A DNA stretch of 64,000 bases from Vulcanimicrobiota bacterium (GCA_003151115.1 PLWS01000006.1:62001-126000), one strand, 5' to 3'; shown: positions 32,233-41,962, numbered from the stretch's first letter. Numbers and translations are program-made. Notes: a model not told the origin generated them from the sequence alone.

Positions 32233-32924
32233 GCGGCAAACACGATCTGCTGGAGCGCTTGCGCGGCGGCCTGATCGTCTCGGTGCAAGCCGTGCCGGGA
32301 TCGGCGCTCGACGATCCGCTCGTCTTAAGCGCGATGGCTGCCGCTGCAAAAGCAGCGGGCGCGGCCGGCCTGCGCCTGCAGGGCGCAAAGAACATCGAAG
32401 TGATCCGCAAGCGGGTCGATCTTCCGGTGATCGGCATCGTGAAGCGCGAGTATCCCGGCTTCGAACCGTATATCACGCCGACGCTGCGCGAGGTGCGCGA
32501 ATTGCTGAACTTGGGCGTGGGAATCGTCGCGTTCGATGCCACCGGCCGTCCGCGTCCCGGCGATGCGGCCATCCCGCAAATCATCGGCGAGATTCAGAAC
32601 GGGGGCGCGCTGGCGATGGCCGACTGCGCTCTGGCCGCTGACGGAGTCGCCGCGCAGGCGGCCGGGGCGGACATCGTCGCGACAACCCTCTGCGGCTATA
32701 CAAAGGAAACGGCCGGTTGCGCCCTTCCGGCCCTCGACCTGGTGCGCGCCTTCGCGGAATTGGATGCCTTCGCGATCTGCGAGGGCGGGATCCATTCGCC
32801 GGCCCAGGGAGCCGCGGCGCTCCAGGCCGGCGCCGCCGCCATCGTGGTGGGGACAGCCATTACAAATGTAGAGTGGCTGACCCGGGAATACGCCGCCGCC
32901 CTTCAAAGGTCGTCGCTCGCGTAG
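32229..32924 (+). CDS. nanE: N-acylglucosamine-6-phosphate 2-epimerase
   Basis: A 231-residue TIM-barrel protein starting at the ATG at 32229. G-I-V-K-R-E-Y-P-G-F-E-P-Y-I-T-P-T (residues about 72-88), V-A-F-D-A-T-G-R-P-R-P, M-A-D-C-A-L and I-C-E-G-G-I-H-S-P are all NanE signatures. It interconverts ManNAc-6-P and GlcNAc-6-P. NagA and NagB are not seen in the window, so the pathway end is elsewhere. It closes the FAD oxidoreductase operon. Confidence 0.92.
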   Translation: MSGKHDLLERLRGGLIVSVQAVPGSALDDPLVLSAMAAAAKAAGAAGLRLQGAKNIEVIRKRVDLPVIGIVKREYPGFEPYITPTLREVRELLNLGVGIVAFDATGRPRPGDAAIPQIIGEIQNGGALAMADCALAADGVAAQAAGADIVATTLCGYTKETAGCALPALDLVRAFAELDAFAICEGGIHSPAQGAAALQAGAAAIVVGTAITNVEWLTREYAAALQRSSLA

Positions 32925-32936
32925 GACGCGCTTTCC

Positions 32937-32942
32937 TATAAT
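32937..32942 (+). promoter_or_regulatory. Putative -10 element of the cytochrome oxidase operon
   Basis: TATAAT sits 25 bases before the TTG start of ctaC in an otherwise GC-rich gap. No good -35 partner is evident, so this is a partial match only. Confidence 0.4.
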
Positions 32943-32966
32943 CTAATAGGCTTATCCGTCTGCTTC

Positions 32967-34097
32967 TTGGAGATTCGCACGCCTTTGCCAGAAAATAGAG
33001 ACCCGGTAGTCCACCTCGACCGCCAGTTCTGGATCGTCACGGCCGTGCTGGCCGTGCTGGCGCTCATTTCGATCCTTTGGTGGGTCTGGGCGCCGATTAC
33101 CAGCATCATGCCCGAAGCGGTCGACAAGGCGCAGCAGATCGATGCGCTGTTCCGCTTCCTGGCGGCCTCCGGCACCGCGCTCTTCATCTTTGTCTGCGGC
33201 TATATCGTGTATTTTTCACTGGCGTTCCGCCGCCACGCGGGCACGCCCGACGATGCCGTCGGCATTCAGATTCACGACAACAATAAACTCGAAACGTGGT
33301 GGACGATCGTTCCGACCGTTTTCGTCGTGATCATGGCGATTTTCAGCCTCCGCATTTGGTACGGCATCGAAGTCGCGCCCAACAACACGCTCGTCGTTGA
33401 AGCGATCGGGCACCAGTGGTACTACACGTTCCGCTATCCCAACGTGAACGGCGAAATCAGCGAAATGCACTTGCCGCTCGGGCAGCCCGTCACGCTGCAC
33501 GTCACGTCGAGCGACGTCATTCACTCGTTCTGGATTCCGGCCATGCGGCTGAAAGCCGACATGGTGCCCGGTCTGATCAATACGTTCGAGTTTACGCCGA
33601 CGCGTCCGGGAAAGTACGAAATCATCTGCACGGAGTTTTGCGGCACGCTGCACGGCGAGATGCATAGCGGCACGACGCAAAATCCGGCGTACGTCTACAT
33701 CGACCAACCCGCAACGTATGCGGCGTGGTACGCGCGCACGGAGCGCCAGCAGATCCATGCCAGCAACGCGATCGCGGCGCCGGTCAGCCCGAACCAGTTG
33801 AAGCTCAACGGCGGCGACCCGAAAGCCGGCGCGAAGCTTTTCGCCGCTAAGTGCTCGGCATGCCACGCGATCGGACCCTTCGATCAGAGGATCGTCGGCC
33901 CGGGCTTGCGGGGCGTGTTGAACGATCCGGCGCATCCGCAGTTAGTGGACGGCGACAAAGCCACGCCGGAAAACGTCGCGAAGATTTTGGAAAACGGCTT
34001 TAAGGGCAGCATCGGACAAATGCCCAATCAAGCCGCCAACGGCCTCAGCAATAAAGACATCGTCAACCTGGTCGCATACTTGAAGACACTGAAGTAA
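32967..34097 (+). CDS. ctaC: Cytochrome c oxidase subunit II with fused cytochrome c
   Basis: A 376-residue protein with a TTG start. Two transmembrane helices (about 22-45 and 60-85) precede the CuA domain. I-H-S-F-W-I-P and C-T-E-F-C-G-T-L-H-G-E-M supply the CuA His, Cys2, Glu, His and Met ligands. A C-terminal cytochrome c domain (about 285-376) has C-S-A-C-H for heme and a distal Met in I-G-Q-M-P. This is the caa3 arrangement, in which the oxidase carries its own electron-donor heme. It heads the ctaCDE operon, with ctaD 12 bases downstream. Confidence 0.95.
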   Translation: MEIRTPLPENRDPVVHLDRQFWIVTAVLAVLALISILWWVWAPITSIMPEAVDKAQQIDALFRFLAASGTALFIFVCGYIVYFSLAFRRHAGTPDDAVGIQIHDNNKLETWWTIVPTVFVVIMAIFSLRIWYGIEVAPNNTLVVEAIGHQWYYTFRYPNVNGEISEMHLPLGQPVTLHVTSSDVIHSFWIPAMRLKADMVPGLINTFEFTPTRPGKYEIICTEFCGTLHGEMHSGTTQNPAYVYIDQPATYAAWYARTERQQIHASNAIAAPVSPNQLKLNGGDPKAGAKLFAAKCSACHAIGPFDQRIVGPGLRGVLNDPAHPQLVDGDKATPENVAKILENGFKGSIGQMPNQAANGLSNKDIVNLVAYLKTLK

Positions 34098-34108
34098 TTC
34101 GGAGCAAG

Positions 34109-35785
34109 ATGGCAGCAGCAGCAATACACGCGGGCGGAGGACTAGCCGACCACATACATCCGGAACCGCAAGGATTCGTCCGGAAGTACGTTTTTTCGAT
34201 CGATCATAAGATCATCGGAATCCAGTACATGATCACAGCCTTCCTGTTCATGATTTTGGGCGGGATGCTGGCCGAATTGATCCGCGTCCAACTCATGAAG
34301 GCCAGCGGCGGCCTGATGACGCCGGAGACCTACAACGAGGTCTATTCGGTTCACGGTTCGACGATGGTGTGGCTGGTGATCATTCCGCTGCTGACCGGCG
34401 GATTCGGCAATTTGATCTTTCCGGTGCAGATCGGCGCGCGCGACGTCGCCTTTCCTTGGCTGAACATGCTGAGCTTCTGGCTCTTCCCGCCCGCCGGATT
34501 GATGCTGTACGCGTCGTTCCTGATGGGTGCGCCGACCGCGGGTTGGACGGAATATCCGCCGATGTCGCTGCAAGGCGGGGCCGGCACCTCGATGTGGGCC
34601 GCAGCGATCTTTTTGATCGGCGTGAGCTCGACCATGACCGGCATAAACTTCTTGGTCACGATTCTCAAGATGCGCGCGCCCGGCATGACCTTCACACGCA
34701 TGCCGCTCTTCGTTTGGGGACAGTTCGTCACCGCGCCGCTGTTGATGATCGCTACGACCGCGCTCGGTGCGGCGCTCGCGGCGCTCTTCGTGCAGCGCCA
34801 GTTCGGCGTCGCGTTCTTCGACCCGACGCGCGGCGGCAGTCCGCTGCTGTGGCAGCACATGTTTTGGTTCTACTCGCACCCGGCCGTCTACATTATGATC
34901 TTGCCGGCTTTCGGCATGATCTCCGAGATTCTCCCGACGTTCTCGCGCAAGCCGATCTTCGGCTACAAGATGATCGCGTTCTCATCGTGCGCGATCGCGA
35001 TTCTCGGATTCATGGTCTGGGCGCACCACATGTTCACATCGGGATTGGCCCCGGCGCTGCAACTGCCGTTCATGGTGCTCACGATGCTGATCGCGATTCC
35101 GACCGGCGTCAAGATATTCTCGTGGGTCACGACGCTGTGGGGCGGCGTCATCCACATGACGACCTCGATGATGTTCGCGATCGGTTTCCTTGCGACGTTC
35201 ACGCTGGGCGGAATCACGGGCGTCTTTTTAGCCGCGGTGCCGTTCGATCTGCACGCACACGGCACGTACTTTATCGTCGCGCACTTGCACTACGTGCTCG
35301 TCGGCGGCAGTTTGATGGGCATTCTGGCCGGGCTTTTCTACTGGTATCCCAAGATGAGCGGCCGCCTGATGAACGAGACGCTCGGCAAATGGGCCTTCTG
35401 GCTGTTCTTCATCGGTTTCAACGGCACGTTCTTGCCGATGCACTGGCTGGGCATGTGGGGCCAGCCGCGCCGCGTTGCGATGTACGATCCGCAATTCCAA
35501 GCCTGGAATCAAGTCGCGTCGTACTTTTCGTTCGTGATGACCGCCGCGCTGATCTTGGTGCTCGTCAATGCGCTGTGGTCGATGCGTAACGGGAAACGCT
35601 CGGGTCCCAATCCGTGGAACGCGCGCACGCTCGAGTGGCAGATTCCCTCGCCGATGCCCTACTACAACTTCAAACACGTGCCGTCGGTTTTCGCCGCGCC
35701 TTACGACTTCGCCGAACCACTGCCGTATCGCGGTTTGGAAGAAGAACTCGATGGCGCTCCACCGCCGGTGCCGGCGGCGCACTGA
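34109..35785 (+). CDS. ctaD: Cytochrome c oxidase subunit I (A2 type)
   Basis: A 558-residue, 12-helix heme-copper oxidase subunit. V-H-G-S-T-M-V-W and V-A-H-L-H-Y-V supply the heme a and a3 ligands, and W-A-H-H-M-F-T-S-G two CuB His. The helix VI segment reads F-Y-S-H-P-A-V-Y: the proton-channel Glu of A1 oxidases is replaced and a Tyr-Ser pair precedes the His, the mark of A2-type oxidases. P-T-G-V-K-I-F-S-W keeps the K-channel Lys. It reduces O2 to water while pumping protons. Its TGA overlaps the ctaE ATG. Confidence 0.96.
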   Translation: MAAAAIHAGGGLADHIHPEPQGFVRKYVFSIDHKIIGIQYMITAFLFMILGGMLAELIRVQLMKASGGLMTPETYNEVYSVHGSTMVWLVIIPLLTGGFGNLIFPVQIGARDVAFPWLNMLSFWLFPPAGLMLYASFLMGAPTAGWTEYPPMSLQGGAGTSMWAAAIFLIGVSSTMTGINFLVTILKMRAPGMTFTRMPLFVWGQFVTAPLLMIATTALGAALAALFVQRQFGVAFFDPTRGGSPLLWQHMFWFYSHPAVYIMILPAFGMISEILPTFSRKPIFGYKMIAFSSCAIAILGFMVWAHHMFTSGLAPALQLPFMVLTMLIAIPTGVKIFSWVTTLWGGVIHMTTSMMFAIGFLATFTLGGITGVFLAAVPFDLHAHGTYFIVAHLHYVLVGGSLMGILAGLFYWYPKMSGRLMNETLGKWAFWLFFIGFNGTFLPMHWLGMWGQPRRVAMYDPQFQAWNQVASYFSFVMTAALILVLVNALWSMRNGKRSGPNPWNARTLEWQIPSPMPYYNFKHVPSVFAAPYDFAEPLPYRGLEEELDGAPPPVPAAH

Positions 35786-36393
35786 TGGCCGTCGCAAGCG
35801 TTACACAGCGCGGATACGGCGGGCTCGCCGAGGAGCCGGATCAACTTTACGTTGAGACGCGCGAACTGCGTATCCAGGGCTTCTTGCTGTTCATGGTCAG
35901 CGACTTGGTGCTCTTCTCGTCGTTCATCTTCGCTTATCTGTATCTGCGCAACAGCGGCCAAGGTTGGCCGGCGGGCGGACCCAAGCTCGACATCGCGCTG
36001 GCCGCGGTCAACTCGATCGTCCTGTTCGGATCCGGCGCGACGATGCACTTTGCGCTCGAAAATTGGAAGCACGGCAGCTTTTCGAAGTTCGCAAACTGGA
36101 TCGTGATGACGATCATCCTCGGCGCGGGCTTCTTGAGCGGCCAGGTGCTCGAATACATTCACATCGGCGCGCGGTGGAGCAGCGGCATTTTCGGCGCTTC
36201 GTTCTACACGCTAACCGGCATGCACGGCCTGCACGTGTTCGCGGGAATCATTTATCTCACCGTGCTGCTGCTGCAGGCGGCGCAAGGCAAGTACACATTC
36301 ACCAAGTACACCGGCTTGACGCTCGGCACGCTCTACTGGCATTTCGTCGACGTCATCTGGGTCGTGCTGTTCTCGATCTTCTATCTACTGTGA
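35785..36393 (+). CDS. ctaE: Cytochrome c oxidase subunit III
   Basis: A 202-residue, five-helix protein from the ATG at 35785 (TGATG overlap with ctaD). R-I-Q-G-F-L-L-F-M-V-S-D, T-G-M-H-G-L-H-V-F-A-G and L-Y-W-H-F-V-D-V-I-W-V-V are subunit III signatures. It stabilises the core oxidase and its proton uptake. Short relative to mitochondrial forms, as is normal for caa3-type bacterial versions. Confidence 0.94.
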   Translation: MAVASVTQRGYGGLAEEPDQLYVETRELRIQGFLLFMVSDLVLFSSFIFAYLYLRNSGQGWPAGGPKLDIALAAVNSIVLFGSGATMHFALENWKHGSFSKFANWIVMTIILGAGFLSGQVLEYIHIGARWSSGIFGASFYTLTGMHGLHVFAGIIYLTVLLLQAAQGKYTFTKYTGLTLGTLYWHFVDVIWVVLFSIFYLL

Positions 36394-36400
36394 GGCGCTG

Positions 36401-36613
36401 ATGGAAGCTAACGTAGCCCACGTCGAACGCATCCTGGCGATATTCTTCGGCATCGTCGTCTTTCTCGTCGCCGTCATTGCGCTGCGAAACGACTGGAAGA
36501 GTCAAGGCATCGAGAACCAAGTCTTCAAGATCATGCTCGGCCTGCTCGCGCTGGGTGCTATTCTCGGCATCCTCGCCGCGCTGGGCGTGCTTATCGGGAA
36601 AGGGGTCGCTTGA
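36401..36613 (+). CDS. Small two-helix membrane protein of the oxidase operon
   Basis: A 70-residue protein 7 bases after ctaE, with two hydrophobic stretches (about 10-28 and 43-66). Size and place suggest an accessory or subunit-IV-like component of the oxidase. No family match is claimed. Its TGA overlaps the next ATG (TGATG). Confidence 0.6.
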   Translation: MEANVAHVERILAIFFGIVVFLVAVIALRNDWKSQGIENQVFKIMLGLLALGAILGILAALGVLIGKGVA

Positions 36614-36801
36614 TGTACGATCCGTTAGACCAACGGGGCGTGCCTGCCAGCCGCGGAATGCCGATGGCGGTGCGCATCGCCGCGCTGATCGGAGTTCTCT
36701 GCATCTTCGGGATCGGCGCCTCCGTCGTGATGCTCTCCGGCTACGGCCACTGGTGGCCCGATCAGAAGGCGATGCGGATTCCGCTCAGCACGCCGCACTA
36801 G
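36613..36801 (+). CDS. Small single-helix membrane protein of the oxidase operon
   Basis: A 62-residue protein from the ATG at 36613, with a single helix (about 20-43, V-R-I-A-A-L-I-G-V-L-C-I-F-G-I-G). It is the last gene of the ctaCDE transcript and its stop lies 3 bases from the convergent gene. Possibly an oxidase-associated small subunit; unproven. Confidence 0.55.
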   Translation: MYDPLDQRGVPASRGMPMAVRIAALIGVLCIFGIGASVVMLSGYGHWWPDQKAMRIPLSTPH

Positions 36802-36804
36802 CCG

Positions 36805-37284
36805 CTAGCGGAGGTTCTGCTCTTTTACAAACTCCCAAAAGCGATCGTCGCGCTGCAACGTCCGGTTGTAGAGATACTGCGCGAGCGCCCAAGCCGGTAA
36901 GCCGAAGATCAAGACCGCGAAGAACGCGTAAGGAATCCCCGCGGCGATAACCACCGGATTCAATCCGTCAAGTAGTCCCTTGGGACCGTAGTGCATCATG
37001 TCCCAGTCGCCGAGTTTTGTAGCGAAGTAGTTGTGCGTGGTGCTGGCGCGCACCAACCCGATTCCGATATAGGTGGAATACGCGAATACGGCCGCTTCGA
37101 AGAGGAAGTTCATGAGCTCGCTCTTGCGTAACGCGAATGCGGCTGCAACGACGGCGGCCATCGAGATTGCCGGCGCGACGAGCGGATGCCAGTCCGTTGC
37201 TTCGACTAACTCGGCGGCGCCGAAGCCGATCGCGATGCCGAGCGGGACCAGCAGCGCCAGAAGCTTCCAAGATAGGCGATCCAT
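36805..37284 (-). CDS. Four-helix membrane protein, unknown function
   Basis: A 159-residue protein from the ATG at 37284, which overlaps the stop of the upstream gene (TAATG). It shows about four hydrophobic helices and ends in a charged segment (D-D-R-F-W-E-F-V-K-E). It is the last gene of the ctaA-ctaB-MFS operon, so a role near the membrane or respiration is plausible, but no family is recognised. Confidence 0.65.
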   Translation of the reverse strand: MDRLSWKLLALLVPLGIAIGFGAAELVEATDWHPLVAPAISMAAVVAAAFALRKSELMNFLFEAAVFAYSTYIGIGLVRASTTHNYFATKLGDWDMMHYGPKGLLDGLNPVVIAAGIPYAFFAVLIFGLPAWALAQYLYNRTLQRDDRFWEFVKEQNLR

Positions 37285-37859
37285 TAGCGCCGCATTTTCT
37301 GCGAAATACCGATCGCGAGCGTCGGAAGTTCGTCGGGTAGAACGCCGGTCGACTTTCCGTCCACCTTGTGAATGCCGCCGTACTCGGAAAATTCGACGTG
37401 CGCCGCTATGGTGGTGTTGAGGATGCGATGCGTGCCGAAGAATTCCCATTCGCAGCAGAGCTGCGAATCTTCGAAAAGCACGGCGACGTAGCCCGTAGAT
37501 TGCGGTTCGGAGAAATCGTCCGGCCCGCGATAGCGCACGTAGCCGTCGACGACGTAGATCGGCTTGAAGGTCTGCGCGTAAGCGATGAACGGCGCGACGA
37601 GCAGCGCGACCAGATAGATCGCAAAACCGATTGCCATAATTCCGAAGATGGGAGCGAGAATCCACAGATCGTGCGGCTTGGCAACGCGTGCGCGCCAAAC
37701 GATTCCCCAGGTCATCAGCGCGAAGAAAACCGTGCCCAGCAGCGGCTCGATTGCAATCGCGAATCGACCGGTCAGTCCGCGCCATACGATTTCGCGCTCG
37801 CGTTCGGTCCATGGCCTTCCGGCCAAATGCCGCCCGAGCCTCACCCCGGGAGCCTTCAT
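37284..37859 (-). CDS. Membrane protein, unknown function
   Basis: A 191-residue protein from the ATG at 37859 (a longer in-frame start at 37928 would overlap the MFS gene). Two helices near residues 30-95 (A-I-E-P-L-L-G-T-V-F-F-A-L and A-I-Y-L-V-A-L-L-V-A-P-F-I-A-Y) are followed by a soluble part with E-W-E-F-F-G-T-H-R-I-L. No motif is known to me. It is coupled to the next gene by a shared base. Confidence 0.6.
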   Translation of the reverse strand: MKAPGVRLGRHLAGRPWTEREREIVWRGLTGRFAIAIEPLLGTVFFALMTWGIVWRARVAKPHDLWILAPIFGIMAIGFAIYLVALLVAPFIAYAQTFKPIYVVDGYVRYRGPDDFSEPQSTGYVAVLFEDSQLCCEWEFFGTHRILNTTIAAHVEFSEYGGIHKVDGKSTGVLPDELPTLAIGISQKMRR

Positions 37860-37869
37860 GTTGAGGCGG

Positions 37870-39231
37870 TTAGTATTCCACGCGGGCTGCCAGTTCGGCT
37901 CTCCGCGGCGCAAGGAAGAGCGATACAACCAGCGCCAGCAGCGCCAACGCAGCGAACGTGAGATAGGTCCAGCGGTAAGACGAATCGTCCGAGACCGCCG
38001 CCGTCATGATGCCGCCGGCAATCGAGCCGCCCAGGATTTGGCCGACGATCAGGAATTGGCTCAGGAGTCCGAGCGCGGTCGCGCGCGAGCCCGACGGGGC
38101 TTCGTTCGTGATGATATAGCGCGTCGGCGCACCCAGCAGCGCGCCGAAGCCGACGCCGGCGACGATCATCGCCAGCACCGCGAGCGCCAGGGAATGAAAA
38201 CCGAGCGCGAAGATCGCCAAGCCCAGTTCGGTGAACAGCGTCCCGGCCAGCAAAACGTTGCGGCTGCCGATTCGATCGAGGGCGCGTCCCGAAAATGGAA
38301 TCACGACGACGAACGCGAGCGCGCCGATCGCTGCGATGGCGCCCGCGCCTGCGTAGGAGAGATGTTCGGCGCCGACCAGGACGACCGGAACGAAAAAGAG
38401 CGAGCCTTCGAGCATGCCGATGATCAGCTCGAGAAAATACGTTTTCAAAAGCTGAGGATTACGCAAGAGGCCGGGCGGCAGAATCGGAAACTCGATCGCA
38501 CGCTGTCTGAGCCAAAAGCCGGCCAGTAAAAGGCCACCCGTAATGATCGGAACGGCATGCGTTCCGGTGATGCCGTACATAAGGAAGAGCAAGCCCGTTG
38601 CCAAGAGGGCCAGTCCGAAAACGTCGAGCGGGCCTTTGCGTTTGGGCGCTTCGGAAGACAGCTCGCGCAGCGCGAAGACGATGACCGCGCCGCCGATCGC
38701 AAAGTTCGGCACGAAGATCCAGCGCCACGAAACGAAGTGCGTAACCAGGCCGCCGTAGAGCGGACCGATGATGGCGGCCAAACCCCACGTGGCTGCGATC
38801 AATCCCAGCGCCGCTCCGCGGCGCGCGTGCGGCACGCGGTCGCCGACCGCGGCCGTCGCTACTGGGAAGATACCGCCCGCGCCCAACGCTTGGATCGCGC
38901 GCGCCAATAAAAGCGTGCTGTAATCCTGGGCGGTGATGGCCAGCGCGCTGCCCGCCAGGAAGATCAGAATGCACAGAATGTAGATCGGTTTGCGGCCGTA
39001 GCGATCGGCGAGCGTGCTCATGACCGCGATGCTGACGACGGTCATCAGCAGATAGAGCGTGAAGACCCACGACAGATCGCCATTGGCGGCGCCGAATTCT
39101 TGTCCGAGCGCGGGCAGCGCGGGCGCCAGTACGCTCAGGTCGAGCGCACCCAGAAAAACGCCTAATCCTAAGGTAAGAAGCAGTGGGAGTGCGGCGCGCA
39201 TATCCGGGTCGTTGCGCAGGTCCGGATTCAC
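37870..39231 (-). CDS. MFS drug/metabolite transporter
   Basis: A 453-residue transporter with a GTG start overlapping the ctaB stop (GTGA). [11 protein letters not shown] is the MFS A-motif after helix 2, and [13 protein letters not shown] in helix 1 is typical of DHA-type exporters. Twelve or more helices. The substrate is unknown; its place between ctaB and two small membrane-protein genes is not explained by heme synthesis. Confidence 0.87.
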   Translation of the reverse strand: MNPDLRNDPDMRAALPLLLTLGLGVFLGALDLSVLAPALPALGQEFGAANGDLSWVFTLYLLMTVVSIAVMSTLADRYGRKPIYILCILIFLAGSALAITAQDYSTLLLARAIQALGAGGIFPVATAAVGDRVPHARRGAALGLIAATWGLAAIIGPLYGGLVTHFVSWRWIFVPNFAIGGAVIVFALRELSSEAPKRKGPLDVFGLALLATGLLFLMYGITGTHAVPIITGGLLLAGFWLRQRAIEFPILPPGLLRNPQLLKTYFLELIIGMLEGSLFFVPVVLVGAEHLSYAGAGAIAAIGALAFVVVIPFSGRALDRIGSRNVLLAGTLFTELGLAIFALGFHSLALAVLAMIVAGVGFGALLGAPTRYIITNEAPSGSRATALGLLSQFLIVGQILGGSIAGGIMTAAVSDDSSYRWTYLTFAALALLALVVSLFLAPRRAELAARVEY

Positions 39232-40142
39232 GAGACGATCCGGTCGATCACCATGAAGGCGCAGATCAGCGCGAGATAGAGCAGAGAGAAACGGAAGAGC
39301 GCGCGGGCGGCCGCTTCACCGTCACGCCGCAGCCGTACCGCATATACGATGAACGCTCCGCCCAGCATTACGGCGCCCGCGAAATAGATCGCGCCCAGGA
39401 CGTGCAAGGGAAAGAAAAGTGCGAGCGTTACCGCGACCAGCGCCCACGTGTATGCGACGATGGCGCGCTTGGTGCGGCGTTCGCCGACGACATTGGGAAG
39501 CATCGGAATGGCGGCCTTGGCGTAATCGTTTTCGCTGTTGAGCGCCAGCGCCCAGAAGTGCGGCGGCGTCCACAAGAAGATGATCGCGAAGAGTCCGAGC
39601 GCCGGTCCACCGATCGCATGCGTGACCGCGGCCCACCCGACGAGCGGCGGAATAGCGCCGGCGGCGCCGCCGATGACGATATTCTGCGGCGTGCGGCGTT
39701 TGAGCCACATCGTGTAGATCCCGACGTAGTAAACGTTGCCCGCCAGCGACAGCCACGCCGCCAGCGGGTTGACGCGAAAATAGAAGATGCTGAACGAGAG
39801 CACGCCCATGACGACGGCGTGCGTCGTTGCCGCCAGAATCGAGATGCGCTGCGCGGGAATCGGCCGAGACTGCGTGCGCCGCATGAGCTTGTCGATATCC
39901 GCATCGTAGACGCAGTTGAGCGTGCCGGCCGACATTGCCGCAAGCGCGCCTCCAAGCATCGTCCAACCAAACAACGCGAGCGGCGGCATGCCTTTTGCCG
40001 CCATCAGCATGGCGGCCGCGGTTGTGATCAGCAGCAGATACATGATGCGCGGTTTGCCGAGGTCGTAATAGTCGGCCAAGCGCGAGGCGAACGCGGCGAT
40101 ACGCGATTGGGAGATATTCTCTGCGCGAACCGAAACGCTCAT
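39228..40142 (-). CDS. ctaB: Protoheme IX farnesyltransferase (heme O synthase)
   Basis: A 304-residue UbiA-superfamily membrane protein, using the ATG at 40142, which overlaps the ctaA stop. [15 protein letters not shown] is the prenyl-diphosphate-binding D-x-x-x-D motif, and [10 protein letters not shown] is the heme O synthase signature. It farnesylates heme B to heme O. It works before CtaA in making heme A for the oxidase encoded next door. Confidence 0.95.
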   Translation of the reverse strand: MSVSVRAENISQSRIAAFASRLADYYDLGKPRIMYLLLITTAAAMLMAAKGMPPLALFGWTMLGGALAAMSAGTLNCVYDADIDKLMRRTQSRPIPAQRISILAATTHAVVMGVLSFSIFYFRVNPLAAWLSLAGNVYYVGIYTMWLKRRTPQNIVIGGAAGAIPPLVGWAAVTHAIGGPALGLFAIIFLWTPPHFWALALNSENDYAKAAIPMLPNVVGERRTKRAIVAYTWALVAVTLALFFPLHVLGAIYFAGAVMLGGAFIVYAVRLRRDGEAAARALFRFSLLYLALICAFMVIDRIVS

Positions 40143-41041
40143 TGCGCCTGCACCGGTTCGCGCGCGGGCAAAGCGTCGAGCACCGCAAGCGTGGTCGCGC
40201 ATGCGAACGCCAGAAAGATCAGCGCGGCGTTAGCGGCATGCGCTTCGCGCAGATCGAGCGGCAGCCGCAAGGCGACGTTGAGCAAGCCCAACACGATTTG
40301 AACGAAGACCAGCGCCAGCGCGACGGTCGTCCAAGCGCGCACGCGCGCGCTTGCGCCCTGCGTCCACGCGAACGCAAACGCGCCGACCGCTGCCAGCAAA
40401 GAAGAAGCGGCGGCGAACCGGTGCAGCATCTGTACGAACTGCCCGTTGCCGAAGACGACGACATTGCCCGCGCATCCCGGAATCGTGACGCAAGCCAAGC
40501 CGGCTCCGCTCGAGCTCACGTACGCGCCGACGCACATGGTAATGAAAGCGACGCTTGCGGCAAACGCGAGCACGACGGCGACGGCCCGCGCGTTTCCGTT
40601 CGATCGCCCGGAGCGTTCGGCCGCGGCGAAGATGGCGAGCGCCGCTAACGACGCGATCAGCGCCATCGCGGTTCCCCAGTGCCAAACAACGGAGATGGGC
40701 GTATTGGAAAGTTTGACCGTCGCGGCGCCCAGGAAGATTTGAAAAAGAAAGAGCGCGCCGGCCAGAATCGCAGCCGCGCGCAGGTATGGAGTCGAGGCGT
40801 AACGCCGGTTCAGCGCGCGAGCGATCGTCACCACGACGAGCGCGCTGAGGGCGACTGCCGTGAAACGGTGCGCCCACTCCCAAATCACCCCGCCGTCGAA
40901 CGCCGGCACGATCCGGCCGCGGCAAAGGGGATAATCCGGGCAAGTCATTCCCGCGCCGTTGATGCGCGTCCAACTTCCGAGCAGCACTTCGCCGAAGGCA
41001 ACCGCGACGGCGCACCAGGCCAGTCGCGCCAAGCTTGTCAC
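40139..41041 (-). CDS. ctaA: Heme A synthase (COX15/CtaA)
   Basis: A 300-residue, eight-helix membrane protein. G-S-W-T-R-I-N-G-A-G-M-T-C-P-D-Y-P-L-C-R (about 22-41), E-W-A-H-R-F-T-A and L-H-R-F-A-A are the CtaA blocks with heme-ligand His and the loop Cys pairs. It oxidises the heme O methyl to a formyl group, giving heme A. It is first in the ctaA-ctaB-MFS operon that faces the oxidase genes. Confidence 0.93.
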   Translation of the reverse strand: MTSLARLAWCAVAVAFGEVLLGSWTRINGAGMTCPDYPLCRGRIVPAFDGGVIWEWAHRFTAVALSALVVVTIARALNRRYASTPYLRAAAILAGALFLFQIFLGAATVKLSNTPISVVWHWGTAMALIASLAALAIFAAAERSGRSNGNARAVAVVLAFAASVAFITMCVGAYVSSSGAGLACVTIPGCAGNVVVFGNGQFVQMLHRFAAASSLLAAVGAFAFAWTQGASARVRAWTTVALALVFVQIVLGLLNVALRLPLDLREAHAANAALIFLAFACATTLAVLDALPAREPVQAQ

Positions 41042-41100
41042 AAGGCCTTCAGTTTAGCCCCGAGGGCGAGGAACCTACAACGACCAGTGTCGGTCGTGAA

Positions 41101-41895
41101 TCAGCAGCGGGCTAGGGCGGCGGTCACGTGCTGCGCGGCGCCGTTTTCATCGTTCGTGATGTCCGGCAGGCGCGATTCGAAGTCTTTGGCGGCGGCGGTC
41201 GCTTGCTGAGTGGCGGTCGGATGGTCGATGTCGTGCCCGAGCGGAGCGGGGCGCATACCGGACGAGGGGTCGATGGTGCCGCGGTTGCCGTCGACTCCCG
41301 GATTGGGGCGGGTATCTGCTACCGTCGCAATATACGGATCCGGAACGCCGAATACCGCACGGTTGGCTTGCATCTGCGCTTCCGTGAAAGTCGCCATATC
41401 TTGGAAATCGACCGCGGCCAGATAGCCGTTGAGGTCGCGGGCGATTTTCTGCTGACGCCACAGCGCGCCGCCGAGCGCGTCCGCAAACGCTTTCAGTTCT
41501 TTCTTCTCTTGCGGATCTGTCGATTTTTCAGCGAGAGCGCGCAAGCGTTTCACTTCGTCGTCGGCGGAACGCGATTGCAGCGTGACGTTCTTTGCAAAAT
41601 CACCGAGTGCTTGCAATCCATTGCGGCGGTGAATCGGATTGCCGTCGTCGAGATTGACGGCACGCAGGCGCGTAATTACTTGCTGGAGCTGCACGTCGTT
41701 GTTGAGCGCACTGCCGATCGCGCTGTTCGCGTGCGTGACGATCTCCGCGCAGCGCGACGTCGAGCGGACGTTCGCGATAACTTTAAGTGCCGGAGCCGGG
41801 GAAGGTGCGGCGACCGGCGGCGGAGCGGCGGCGAAACCGGCGGCGGGGACCAGGAGCGCGGCGGTGGCGGCGATGACGGCGAGTCTGTACAGCAT
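41101..41895 (-). CDS. Secreted helical protein, unknown function
   Basis: A 264-residue protein from the ATG at 41895, with a signal peptide ending near A-A-G-F-A-A-A. The mature part is Pro/Ala-rich at first and then helical with many charged residues (about 95-190), with one Cys near the front and one at the very C-terminus. Nothing in it is recognised. It stands alone, divergent from the lipoprotein gene at 41963. Confidence 0.6.
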   Translation of the reverse strand: MLYRLAVIAATAALLVPAAGFAAAPPPVAAPSPAPALKVIANVRSTSRCAEIVTHANSAIGSALNNDVQLQQVITRLRAVNLDDGNPIHRRNGLQALGDFAKNVTLQSRSADDEVKRLRALAEKSTDPQEKKELKAFADALGGALWRQQKIARDLNGYLAAVDFQDMATFTEAQMQANRAVFGVPDPYIATVADTRPNPGVDGNRGTIDPSSGMRPAPLGHDIDHPTATQQATAAAKDFESRLPDITNDENGAAQHVTAALARC

Positions 41896-41962
41896 CGGTA
41901 ACCTCTCTGCTATAGAATGCACCCGCAGGGCGCCGCGTGACAATACCTCGAACGCCCTGCGC

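Noticed and set aside
34369-35589. A 406-residue open frame within ctaD
   Set aside because: Alternate-frame shadow of a strongly conserved oxidase subunit.
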